Origin: Bordetella parapertussis
GTDB lineage: Bacteria > Pseudomonadota > Gammaproteobacteria > Burkholderiales > Burkholderiaceae_B
Direction: 5' to 3'
Assembly (NCBI GenBank): GCA_943331855.1
Contig: CALQNE010000072.1
Span: 1 to 13,091, forward strand
DNA: 13,091 bases
Shown here: positions 7,405 to 13,091 of the stretch, in pieces
Numbering within the stretch: the first letter of the stretch is position 1
How the letters are laid out: every line of letters begins with the position of its first letter
Notes under the pieces: generated by a model
Databases searched by the model: none
Told to the model about the DNA's origin: nothing
The model's input: the letters and a program-made list of their open reading frames with translations, nothing else
Program-made: the position numbers and the translations under genes

Positions 7405-8418
7405 TTAGCGTAGTGCAGCAACATTAATCATTGGCTCGCCGCGCTTCCAGTAGCCTAGATTTTCGATAAATTTTTGTGCCATACGCTGCAAAATTGCATC
7501 CGAGAATCCGGCCGTGTGCGGTGTCGCAATCACGTTGGGCATATCCCACAAGGGCGAGTTCGGATCGAGTGGTTCTTGCGCAAATACGTCAAGATAGGCA
7601 CCAGCGAGGCGACCGGTTTGCAAGGCTTCAATCATAGCGAGCTCGTCGATGACCGTGCCACGCGAAATATTGACAATGTGCGCACCATGTTTCATGCGGG
7701 CAAGCGCATCCTTGCTGACTAAGTTTGTTGTTTGTTTAGTAAGTGGGCAGGCTAAAACCAGCCAATCGGTTTCTGGCAAAATTTTGTTGAAGTCATCAAA
7801 GCCCACCACGCGCGTGTCTTGAATAAGCGAAGTTGCCGATTGGCGCACTACGATCGTTTTTAAACCGATGGCAGTCAGCCAGGCGCCAAGCCTTTGTCCA
7901 ATTGGGCCCCAGCCTACGATCGTTGCAACCTGGCCTTCTAAATCAGGAGGTAAACCCACTTTCATAAAGGGCGCCCAGACATGTGCGCGCTGCGCGGCCG
8001 CCAATTGTGGAAAACGACGGGCCAGCGAAAGCAAACCCGTCAAGGCTGTTTGAGCCACCAGGCTGGCACTCGCTCCAGACGACGAAGTGACCGTGACGCC
8101 GCGCGCCATTAAATCTAAAAATATCTGACGATCAACACCGGCCGAATGAATATGAACCCATTGCAGCGTTTTGGATTTGAGCAGGGCGTCATACACGTAT
8201 TGCGTACTTGCCTCTATCTTGTGTTTTGTGGAGCCTGCAGTGATGTCGCGAGAGATAAAACAGAAGTCAATATCGTGAGTGCCAGCATGGATGTCTGCAG
8301 CACTGACAAGTTGATAGCCCTGTGCACCGAGAATGTCACGCATCTGTGGGGCAAGCTCTTGTGCAGTTTTGTCCGACAAGAGAATGCGGGGGGGATGACT
8401 TAACGCTATTGTTGACAT
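7405..8418 (-). CDS. D-isomer-specific 2-hydroxyacid dehydrogenase (NAD(P)-dependent)
   Basis: This 337-residue protein of the D-2-hydroxyacid dehydrogenase family would reversibly reduce a 2-oxo acid to the D-2-hydroxy acid with NAD(P)H. The nucleotide-binding glycine motif is GWGPIGQRLG (about 169-178). The catalytic residues are all present: Arg253 in NISRGTVID, Glu282 in AQEPLDP and His301 in TPHTAG. The start MSTIALSHPP at 8416-8418 is chosen because AAGGAA lies about 7 nt upstream; a start at 8454 would add 12 residues and overlap the preceding gene. It is the last gene of a minus-strand operon behind a Bug receptor and a class II aldolase-like protein. This suggests processing of an imported hydroxy acid or keto acid. 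The exact substrate cannot be read from the sequence. Confidence 0.92.
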   Translation of the reverse strand: MSTIALSHPPRILLSDKTAQELAPQMRDILGAQGYQLVSAADIHAGTHDIDFCFISRDITAGSTKHKIEASTQYVYDALLKSKTLQWVHIHSAGVDRQIFLDLMARGVTVTSSSGASASLVAQTALTGLLSLARRFPQLAAAQRAHVWAPFMKVGLPPDLEGQVATIVGWGPIGQRLGAWLTAIGLKTIVVRQSATSLIQDTRVVGFDDFNKILPETDWLVLACPLTKQTTNLVSKDALARMKHGAHIVNISRGTVIDELAMIEALQTGRLAGAYLDVFAQEPLDPNSPLWDMPNVIATPHTAGFSDAILQRMAQKFIENLGYWKRGEPMINVAALR

Positions 8419-8424
8419 GCTGAG

Positions 8425-8430
8425 TTCCTT
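8425..8430 (-). promoter_or_regulatory. Ribosome-binding site of the dehydrogenase gene, overlapping the upstream stop codon
   Basis: AAGGAA on the minus strand overlaps the TAA (8429-8431) that ends the Bug receptor gene and sits about 7 nt before the ATG at 8416-8418. It fixes the dehydrogenase start and implies translational coupling with the receptor gene. Confidence 0.65.
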
Positions 8431-9400
8431 AACGCGCGCTTGCACCTGAATCAATCACAACCTTTTTCCACTTGAGATGCTCTTCGCGAATAAAGTTTTG
8501 AAAATAAGCAGGGGTGTCTCCGACCGGGTCTGCACCCTCTTGAATAAAGCGCTGCTCGAGGGGAATCATGGCAAGATTCACTTCTTTGTTCAGCTTGTCG
8601 ATAATGGCTTGAGGCGTACCTTTGGGCGCTAGCATCCCAAACCAGGAGCCAGCCGAAAAGCCTGGAAACCCATTTTCAGCAACGGTCGGCACCCCAGGCA
8701 ATGAACGCGAGGGCTTTGGGCTGCTGACGGCAATTGCGCGCAGCTTGCCGCCTTTAATTTGTCCGATGACCGAAGGGATGGTCGCGAACATAAAGTCAAT
8801 GCGACCCGCGATTAAGTCGTTGAGGGCCTCAGCACCTTTATATGGAATGTGTTGTGCTTCGACGCCGATTGCGTCCATCAACATAAAACTCGACAGGTGC
8901 GAAGACGTACCGTTGCCTGTGGAGGAGTAATTCAAGGTCCCTTTATCTTTAGCTTTTGCGTACGCTAAAAATTCAGCAAACGTATTGACGGGCAAATTAG
9001 GGCTGACGACTAAAACATTTGGTACGTCGGCAATTAAAATGACAGGCACCAGATCAACCAGCGGGTTGTAGCGCATGTCTTTATAAAGTGTTGGGTTAAT
9101 CGCAATCGGGCCGACTGAGGCAATGGTTAAGGTGTAGCCGTCGGCCGGTGCGCGCGCGGCAATTTCGTTGCCAATATTGCCACCCGAACCAGGCTTGTTC
9201 TCGACGACAAACGGCTGTTTGAGCTTTTCAGTCAAGTGTTGACCGACACTGCGCGCAATGATGTCGGTGGTGCCCCCCGCCGTAAAGGACACAATGATTT
9301 TGACCGGTTTGGTCGGATAGTCTTGAGCATCTTGTGCGTACGCCGTGAAGGCGCAGCCCAAGATACTATTTAGCAATAGCGTTGCGAAAAGTTTAATCAC
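8429..9400 (-). CDS. Bug/TctC family tripartite tricarboxylate transporter substrate-binding protein
   Basis: This is a periplasmic solute receptor of about 323 residues. After the leader come YPTKPVKIIVSFTAGGTTDIIAR, ENKPGSGGNIG, the HIPYKGAEALNDLIAGRIDFMF motif and LPGVPTVAENGFPGF, all hallmarks of the Bug family that binds carboxylates and other small polar molecules. The N-terminus is a typical Sec signal (one Lys, a hydrophobic core, cleavage likely after AFTAYA). ILGC within it resembles a weak lipobox. I chose the GTG at 9398-9400, which gives a standard leader and an 8-nt overlap with the aldolase stop. A TTG at 9422-9424 would add 8 residues. No TctA/TctB membrane subunits are present, as is common for orphan Bug proteins. 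Its operon partners suggest it captures the substrate handled by the aldolase-like protein and the dehydrogenase. Confidence 0.93.
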   Translation of the reverse strand: MIKLFATLLLNSILGCAFTAYAQDAQDYPTKPVKIIVSFTAGGTTDIIARSVGQHLTEKLKQPFVVENKPGSGGNIGNEIAARAPADGYTLTIASVGPIAINPTLYKDMRYNPLVDLVPVILIADVPNVLVVSPNLPVNTFAEFLAYAKAKDKGTLNYSSTGNGTSSHLSSFMLMDAIGVEAQHIPYKGAEALNDLIAGRIDFMFATIPSVIGQIKGGKLRAIAVSSPKPSRSLPGVPTVAENGFPGFSAGSWFGMLAPKGTPQAIIDKLNKEVNLAMIPLEQRFIQEGADPVGDTPAYFQNFIREEHLKWKKVVIDSGASAR

Positions 9401-10181
9401 GATATGAGATGTCCGTGCGGTCAAGTTTGCGTAGCAGTGCGGGCCACTCCATCACGCCATAGGCACGACGCGTGCCAGGCTGGTAGTTGTTCCACGTTTC
9501 ATCCAGCACTTTTTGTGAAACCTTCGACAGTGGGCTATTGCACGACATTGCACCTAACTGCGCGTGGCACGATAACTCGAGGCGGTGCATCCAGTTAAAG
9601 GCTTCGCCAACGGTGCGACCGACGGTTAATGCACCGTGATTACGCAAAATCATGGCCTCGTTCATGCCCAAGTCTTTGCAAAGAGATTCTTGTTCGCTCT
9701 CATCGAGCACGACGCCTTCGTAGTTGTGATACGAGATCTTCAAGAAGCGCATGGCCGTTTGGGTGAGTGGCAACAAGCCGCACTCAAGGGACGAGATCGC
9801 CATAGAAGCCCAGCTGTGCGTATGAATGACGCAACCGACATCAGCTCGGGCGTGATGGATGGCACTGTGGATCACAGAGCCCGCCTTATTCAGGCCATAT
9901 TTGAGGTCGCCAAAATCTGGGCTCGTCAGAATATTGCCGTGATGGTCAACCTTAAGCAGACTCGAGGCCGTAATTTCTTCGTACATCATGCCGTAGGCAT
10001 TGATTAAGAAGGTGCCCTCTTCGCCTGGGACGCGAGCTGAAATATGGTTAGCGGCCATGTCGGCCATGCCGTAGATGGCAACCAGCCGATAACAAGCGGC
10101 CAGATCAACGCGCGCCTGCCATTCGGCATCCGAAACTTTACCTTTAAGAGAGGGGAGCTGTAATACGCCTACTTTTGACAT
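9393..10181 (-). CDS. Class II aldolase/adducin family protein
   Basis: This 262-residue protein has the class II aldolase/adducin fold. Metal-binding histidines are visible: His120 and His122 in CVIHTHS and His182 in RNHGALTVG. Aligning with the L-fuculose-phosphate aldolase motif SSE-x3-H-...-HNH puts Gly101 where the catalytic Glu73 of FucA lies. A classical retro-aldol activity is therefore doubtful. It may be a lyase, decarboxylase or epimerase-like member, or bind without that chemistry. The start MSKVGVLQL at 10179-10181 is supported by TGAGG 9 nt upstream. The frame stays open to 10295, but the extra 38 residues look non-conserved. It is the first gene of the minus-strand operon with the Bug receptor and the dehydrogenase, and its stop overlaps the receptor start. 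Confidence 0.9.
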   Translation of the reverse strand: MSKVGVLQLPSLKGKVSDAEWQARVDLAACYRLVAIYGMADMAANHISARVPGEEGTFLINAYGMMYEEITASSLLKVDHHGNILTSPDFGDLKYGLNKAGSVIHSAIHHARADVGCVIHTHSWASMAISSLECGLLPLTQTAMRFLKISYHNYEGVVLDESEQESLCKDLGMNEAMILRNHGALTVGRTVGEAFNWMHRLELSCHAQLGAMSCNSPLSKVSQKVLDETWNNYQPGTRRAYGVMEWPALLRKLDRTDISYRD

Positions 10182-10416
10182 GATGGTGTGCCTCAGAAGA
10201 AATGTTATTTTTAATGACCCAATGAGCCTGAATATTCGAACGACATAGCAAAGACAATACCAAAAGGCGCCAAAATCTGCGAGTGGTTCTCGCAAATCAC
10301 GTTATGCTTGTCGGTATTCGCGGTGCGAGCAGGCTTGGGCGGAGGATGGCTTGAGGCTTGAATCGTGCGACAATTTTGCGCAAGTCGGTATGAAATCGCG
10401 TTTTTTTGAGACTTAT
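10182..10416. promoter_or_regulatory. Divergent intergenic region between the aldolase operon and the lipoprotein gene, with an operator-like inverted repeat
   Basis: These 235 bp contain no gene I can support. They must hold the promoter of the minus-strand catabolic operon and probably that of the plus-strand lipoprotein gene. The clearest structure is TGCGAG-TGGTT-CTCGCA at 10278-10294, a perfect 6-bp inverted repeat with a 5-nt spacer, sized like a regulator operator. I found no pair of -35/-10 boxes good enough to name in either direction. No regulator gene sits nearby. Confidence 0.45.
10191..10195 (-). promoter_or_regulatory. Ribosome-binding site of the class II aldolase-like gene
   Basis: TGAGG on the minus strand lies 9 nt before the ATG at 10179-10181. 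It decides for the shorter 262-residue product over the 300-residue reading starting at 10295. Confidence 0.55.
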
Positions 10417-10734
10417 ATGAAACTATTGGCTGCGATCGCGGTGTTTTTTCTAGTGGGATGTCAAAGCAGCCCAGTCTATTACCATCGCAGCCCCGCACGA
10501 CAGATCGTGGTGTTAGATAAGCGCGAGATCAGCATTATTCCGCTGGGTGAAAACAAGTGGGAAGCCTACGGCGGCAAGCAAGGCGGTTACAAACCCGATC
10601 TTGAACTTCAAAAAGCACGCCAAATTGAGGCGATTGAAAAAGTCACGGGCTGTCGGGTGGTTAGTTCTGAATACGTGCCTGGCCATGAGGTCGATCGAAT
10701 GTTGCTGCATGCGACCGTTTCGTGCACGCAATAG
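10417..10734 (+). CDS. Small predicted lipoprotein of unknown function
   Basis: This 105-residue protein begins with a short lipoprotein signal: Lys2, a hydrophobic stretch and the lipobox LVGC with the acylated Cys at residue 15. Export and anchoring to an envelope membrane are inferred. The mature part is polar. It contains GENKWEAYGGKQGGYKPD at 44-61 and a C-terminal half with Cys79 in VTGCRVV and Cys103 in VSCTQ, which could form a disulfide in the periplasm. I do not recognise a named family. The start at 10417 is chosen because it gives a clean signal peptide and follows TGAGA by about 6 nt; a longer frame begins at 10351. It stands alone, divergent from the aldolase operon and convergent with the PaiB-like gene. 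Confidence 0.75.
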   Translation: MKLLAAIAVFFLVGCQSSPVYYHRSPARQIVVLDKREISIIPLGENKWEAYGGKQGGYKPDLELQKARQIEAIEKVTGCRVVSSEYVPGHEVDRMLLHATVSCTQ

Positions 10735-10738
10735 GCTT

Positions 10739-10762
10739 AACGGACCCGACAGCAGGCCCGTT
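10739..10762. terminator. Imperfect hairpin after the lipoprotein gene, possible terminator
   Basis: AACGGACC (10739-10746) pairs with GGCCCGTT (10755-10762) over 8 positions with one A-C mismatch and an 8-nt loop. It starts 5 nt after the lipoprotein stop and is followed by TGATGTT, only a weak T-run. The placement between convergent genes supports termination; the sequence alone is not strong. Confidence 0.3.
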
Positions 10763-10777
10763 TGATGTTGCGCTGAA

Positions 10778-11422
10778 TTATCCTAAGCCCCCACTGGCCC
10801 CAACGATGCGACCCATTTGACGATCGGCATCTGTTTGGGCGGCATTTGCTAAACCTTTCGCGACCCCCGCTCGATCAGCGTCAGTGCGGTTTTGGCTGAT
10901 CTTCCATTTTGCTTGCACGCGAATGATGGTGAGTTCGATGGCGACAATTGATTCAAGCATGGTTGCCAGATAGTCTGCAGGCGCATCGGTCACTCGCCAA
11001 TTGCTATTGCGACTCAGTTCCATTTTGGTAGTTAAGTCTTCGACAATTTGGCGTTTGACTTGGCTGTCGTGCGACACGGTGAGCCAGCCGTACACATGGG
11101 CGACGGCGTAGTTATACGTGGGTACGACTTTGTGGTGTTCAAGCTTAGAGGGATACCAGTTGGGCGTGATGTAGGCGCTTGGGCCCTGAAACACGACTAG
11201 CGACTCAGCATCTGGATTTGCGGTTTGCCAGACTGGATTACCCTTCGCCACATGGCCAATGAGTTTGGTGCCTGGGCTTAAGTCGCCCTCAAGCATAAAC
11301 GGAATGTGATTGGCTTCGAGTGCTTCACCGTCGCGGGTAATGAGTGTGCCCAACGGGAAGTGTTTGATCAGCTCGCTGACAACGACCAGATCATTTTGTT
11401 CAAAGTGCTTCGGGTTGTACAT
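10778..11422 (-). CDS. PaiB-type FMN-binding protein (FMN_bind_2 family)
   Basis: This 214-residue protein matches the PaiB family across its length: MYNPKHFEQ at the start, LEANHIPFML at 35-44, IGHVAKGNPVW near 55-65, FQGPSAYITPNWYPSK at 78-93, KVVPTYNYAVAHVYG near 97-111, and KWKISQNRTDADRAGVA at 172-188. These proteins adopt a flavin-reductase-like split beta-barrel and bind FMN. PaiB of Bacillus subtilis was named as a negative regulator of sporulation and protease genes, but the role in proteobacteria is unclear and a pyridoxamine-oxidase-like detoxifying or redox role is possible. It is divergent from the amidase gene with 90 bp between the two starts. It has no helix-turn-helix that I can recognise. 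Confidence 0.9.
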   Translation of the reverse strand: MYNPKHFEQNDLVVVSELIKHFPLGTLITRDGEALEANHIPFMLEGDLSPGTKLIGHVAKGNPVWQTANPDAESLVVFQGPSAYITPNWYPSKLEHHKVVPTYNYAVAHVYGWLTVSHDSQVKRQIVEDLTTKMELSRNSNWRVTDAPADYLATMLESIVAIELTIIRVQAKWKISQNRTDADRAGVAKGLANAAQTDADRQMGRIVGASGGLG

Positions 11423-11452
11423 GAGCGTCTCGACAATTAAACGGTGAAATTA

Positions 11453-11481
11453 TTGATCCGAACGTGGGTTCGCGCTAAAGT
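11453..11481 (+). promoter_or_regulatory. Candidate sigma70 promoter of the amidase gene with palindromes
   Basis: TTGATC (11453-11458) and TAAAGT (11476-11481) are separated by 17 nt, each matching the consensus at 4 of 6 positions. The spacer holds CGAAC-GTGG-GTTCG (11459-11472), a perfect 5-bp inverted repeat. Just downstream is GTGTACAC (11484-11491), an 8-bp perfect palindrome. Both are operator-like. The assignment is by eye only. Confidence 0.3.
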
Positions 11482-11512
11482 CAGTGTACACATATTGAAT
11501 TGAGATTGCCGA

Positions 11513-12826
11513 ATGAAACCCACCAAAGCACCCCTCGGACTATTTGCTGCGACGCGTGCGATTGCGCAAGGTAAATTGTCGCCCCAAGACTATTTGCAGC
11601 AATGCGTTGCACGCGCCGACGAGCGCGAGCCCTCGTTGCATGCGTTTGTTGCGCGTACGCCCACAGACAACTTATTACAAACGGTGAGTGATGGTGAGTG
11701 GGCAGGGATCCCGGTTGGGGTTAAAGATTTAATTGCGACGCGTGAGCTCGCCACCACCAACGGTTCGCCGATTTATGCTGATCAGATGCTTGGTTACGAT
11801 GCGCCGATCGTCGCGCAGATTCGTCAGCTGGGCGCAGCCGTTTTTGGCAAAACGGTCACGACAGAGTTTGCCTGGCGCCAACCTGGCCCAACCGTTAACC
11901 CGTTCAATACCGCACACACCCCGGGAGGTTCCTCGAGCGGCTCGGCGGCGGCGGTAGCCGCAGGTATTGTGCCCTTGGCGTTGGGTACGCAGACGGTGGG
12001 CTCAGTGATTCGACCCGCTGCCTTTTGTGGCGTCGTGGGCTTGAAGGCAAGTTTTGGCGCAGTGCCACGTGAGGGCGTGTTTCCGTTGTCTGGATCGCTT
12101 GATCATGTTGGTTTTATTGCCAGATCGGTTAATGATGTTGCGTACGCTTTTAATTTGTTGCGCAACAAAGTTGCCACCGAGCCTGACAGCATTGTGTTGC
12201 CGCCGGTACCGATGAATGCAGAGGTCGGCATTGAGCCCTCGTCGGCGCCACGTCTGGCCTGGTTGCGCACCCCCTTTGATGATCGTGTCACCGCAGAGCA
12301 AAAACAAGCGATGGACCAGAGCGTCGCACAGCTGCGCGCTAAGGGCGCTGTCGTTGAAGAGTTTAGTTTGCCCGATGAGTATTGGACTGGCATCGATGCG
12401 ATGTTTTGCTTGCTTGAGTGTGAGGGTGGTGCGATTCACCAAGAGCACGTTAAGCGCTTTCCAGAGCGCTCAAGCGTTCACTTAAAAGAGCTTGTCGAAA
12501 AAGGCCTGGCGCGCTCGGCGTTTGAATATTTAGCCGCACGCGGACTACAGCAACGTTTGCGAGCCGATGCCGCAACGCAGTTCAAAGGCTTTGATGCCGT
12601 ATTGACAATCCCCGCAACCGGCGAAGCACCCGAAGGCCTGGCCTTCACGGGTGATCCGGTTTTTTGTGCGCTGTGGAGCTTCTTGGGGTTGCCTGCATTG
12701 ACGATGCCAATCGCACGCTCGACCAAGGGGTTGCCGCTTGGCCTTCAGCTGATTGCGCCATACAGGCAAGACGCGCACTTGCTTCGCACCGGTCGTTGGG
12801 TTGAGCTTTCGTTGCCGGCTGCGTAG
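11513..12826 (+). CDS. Amidase signature family hydrolase
   Basis: This 437-residue protein has the Ser-cisSer-Lys catalytic triad of the amidase signature family: Lys71 in PVGVKDL, the cis-Ser Ser140 in the TPGGSSSGSAAAVAAG loop, and nucleophile Ser164 in LGTQTVGSVIRPAAF. The length is near the lower end of the usual 450-500 residues and the C-terminus has the expected LPLGLQLIAPYRQD segment. It hydrolyses an amide to acid and ammonia; the natural amide cannot be predicted. There is no signal peptide, so it is cytoplasmic. GatA is unlikely because no gatB or gatC lies beside it and the sequence resembles catabolic amidases. It is divergent from the PaiB-like gene and convergent with a gamma-glutamyltransferase family gene whose stop lies 13 nt beyond its own. 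Confidence 0.92.
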   Translation: MKPTKAPLGLFAATRAIAQGKLSPQDYLQQCVARADEREPSLHAFVARTPTDNLLQTVSDGEWAGIPVGVKDLIATRELATTNGSPIYADQMLGYDAPIVAQIRQLGAAVFGKTVTTEFAWRQPGPTVNPFNTAHTPGGSSSGSAAAVAAGIVPLALGTQTVGSVIRPAAFCGVVGLKASFGAVPREGVFPLSGSLDHVGFIARSVNDVAYAFNLLRNKVATEPDSIVLPPVPMNAEVGIEPSSAPRLAWLRTPFDDRVTAEQKQAMDQSVAQLRAKGAVVEEFSLPDEYWTGIDAMFCLLECEGGAIHQEHVKRFPERSSVHLKELVEKGLARSAFEYLAARGLQQRLRADAATQFKGFDAVLTIPATGEAPEGLAFTGDPVFCALWSFLGLPALTMPIARSTKGLPLGLQLIAPYRQDAHLLRTGRWVELSLPAA

Positions 12827-12839
12827 TTGCGCGAGCGGC

Positions 12840-13091
12840 TTAACCGCCGCTGACTGCATCCCCATAGGCTGACATGATTTCAGTACAGCCCATGTTGAGT
12901 TCGCCATCGCGCATCACGCCCGCAGGGCATGCAAAGGCAAAGGGGTATGCGGTGCGGCGTGCTGCGACAACGGGTAAGACGCCGCCTAGAGCCTGCATCA
13001 CGTCGGGCGCGAGGTCTTTGTCGGCGACGATGCGCGGACCACCACTGACGTCGATCCTGGGTTGATGAAAGGCCTCTTCAAGCGTTAAGCC
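12840..13091 (-). CDS. Gamma-glutamyltransferase family protein, C-terminal part, cut by the window edge
   Basis: The minus strand from the right edge to a TAA at 12840-12842 reads 83 residues. They include GLTLEEAFHQPRIDVSGG, RIVADKDL, YPFAFACPAGVMRDG and MGCTEIMSAYGDAV. This is the usual C-terminal end of the small subunit of gamma-glutamyltransferase family proteins, which are self-cleaving Ntn hydrolases that cut or transfer gamma-glutamyl amides such as glutathione. The nucleophile Thr and the signal peptide, if any, lie outside the window, so activity cannot be judged. Members with this ending are often gamma-glutamyltransferase-like rather than the canonical periplasmic enzyme. The gene is convergent with the amidase. 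I saw no gene on the opposite strand that explains this stretch better. Confidence 0.8.
   Translation of the reverse strand, partial: GLTLEEAFHQPRIDVSGGPRIVADKDLAPDVMQALGGVLPVVAARRTAYPFAFACPAGVMRDGELNMGCTEIMSAYGDAVSGG

Noticed and set aside
9636..10007. Plus-strand 123-codon open frame
   Set aside because: It is antisense to the class II aldolase-like gene, which carries the metal-binding motifs; a shadow frame.
10182..10295. 38-residue N-terminal extension of the class II aldolase-like protein
   Set aside because: The extra sequence looks random, and the ATG at 10179-10181 has a good ribosome-binding site and a family-like beginning.
12834..12851. Short hairpin AGCGG...CCGCT between amidase and gamma-glutamyltransferase genes
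   Set aside because: The stem is only 5 bp, overlaps the stop codon of the minus-strand gene and has no T-run; not a convincing terminator.
10778..13091. Idea that the amidase and gamma-glutamyltransferase genes belong to the amidoligase pathway of the left operon
   Set aside because: All act on amide bonds, but they are separated by an unrelated catabolic operon, lie in separate transcription units and are common enzymes; no sequence evidence links them.
1..13091. tRNA, rRNA, CRISPR, insertion sequence or prophage signals
   Set aside because: I saw no direct-repeat array, terminal inverted repeats with a transposase, integrase or RNA gene signature; the window is almost fully explained by chromosomal protein genes.

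Overview
The window looks like a chromosomal segment of a betaproteobacterium, probably Burkholderiales and possibly Alcaligenaceae-like. The main reasons are a Bug/TctC-type periplasmic solute receptor (a family greatly expanded in Burkholderiales), its pairing with an adducin-like class II aldolase and a 2-hydroxyacid dehydrogenase, a moderate G+C by eye, and the sequence style of the amidoligase proteins. I ran no search, so the placement is an inference. I see no tRNA, rRNA, CRISPR array, insertion sequence or integrase.

Left part (1-7357): an uncharacterised amidoligase/transglutaminase locus. On the minus strand, cut by the left edge, is the N-terminus of a stand-alone circularly permuted ATP-grasp protein (1-320). 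Divergently on the plus strand runs a tight three-gene operon. The first gene is a 1132-residue protein with a transglutaminase-like domain fused to DUF2126, a glutamine-synthetase-like ligase fold. The second is an 858-residue fusion of a circularly permuted ATP-grasp with an alpha-E domain, 18 nt downstream. The third is a 300-residue bacterial transglutaminase, joined to the second by an ATGA overlap. This set matches a peptide-synthesis or peptide-tagging system predicted from comparative genomics (Iyer, Aravind and colleagues, 2009). As far as I know its substrate is still unknown. It is the most interesting item here.

Middle part (7369-10181): a perfect 9-bp hairpin separates the operon from a convergent minus-strand operon. 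That operon reads, in transcription order, adducin-like class II aldolase, Bug solute receptor, D-2-hydroxyacid dehydrogenase. The genes overlap or nearly touch. It looks like a small uptake-and-catabolism unit for an organic or hydroxy acid. A 235-bp divergent intergenic region with an operator-like inverted repeat separates it from a small plus-strand lipoprotein gene (10417-10734).

Right part (10778-13091): a PaiB-type FMN-binding protein (minus) is divergent from an amidase-signature hydrolase (plus), with a 90-bp intergenic region holding a candidate promoter and two palindromes. The window ends in the C-terminus of a minus-strand gamma-glutamyltransferase family protein (12840-13091), convergent with the amidase. 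Nothing in the sequence ties the right part mechanistically to the left operon.
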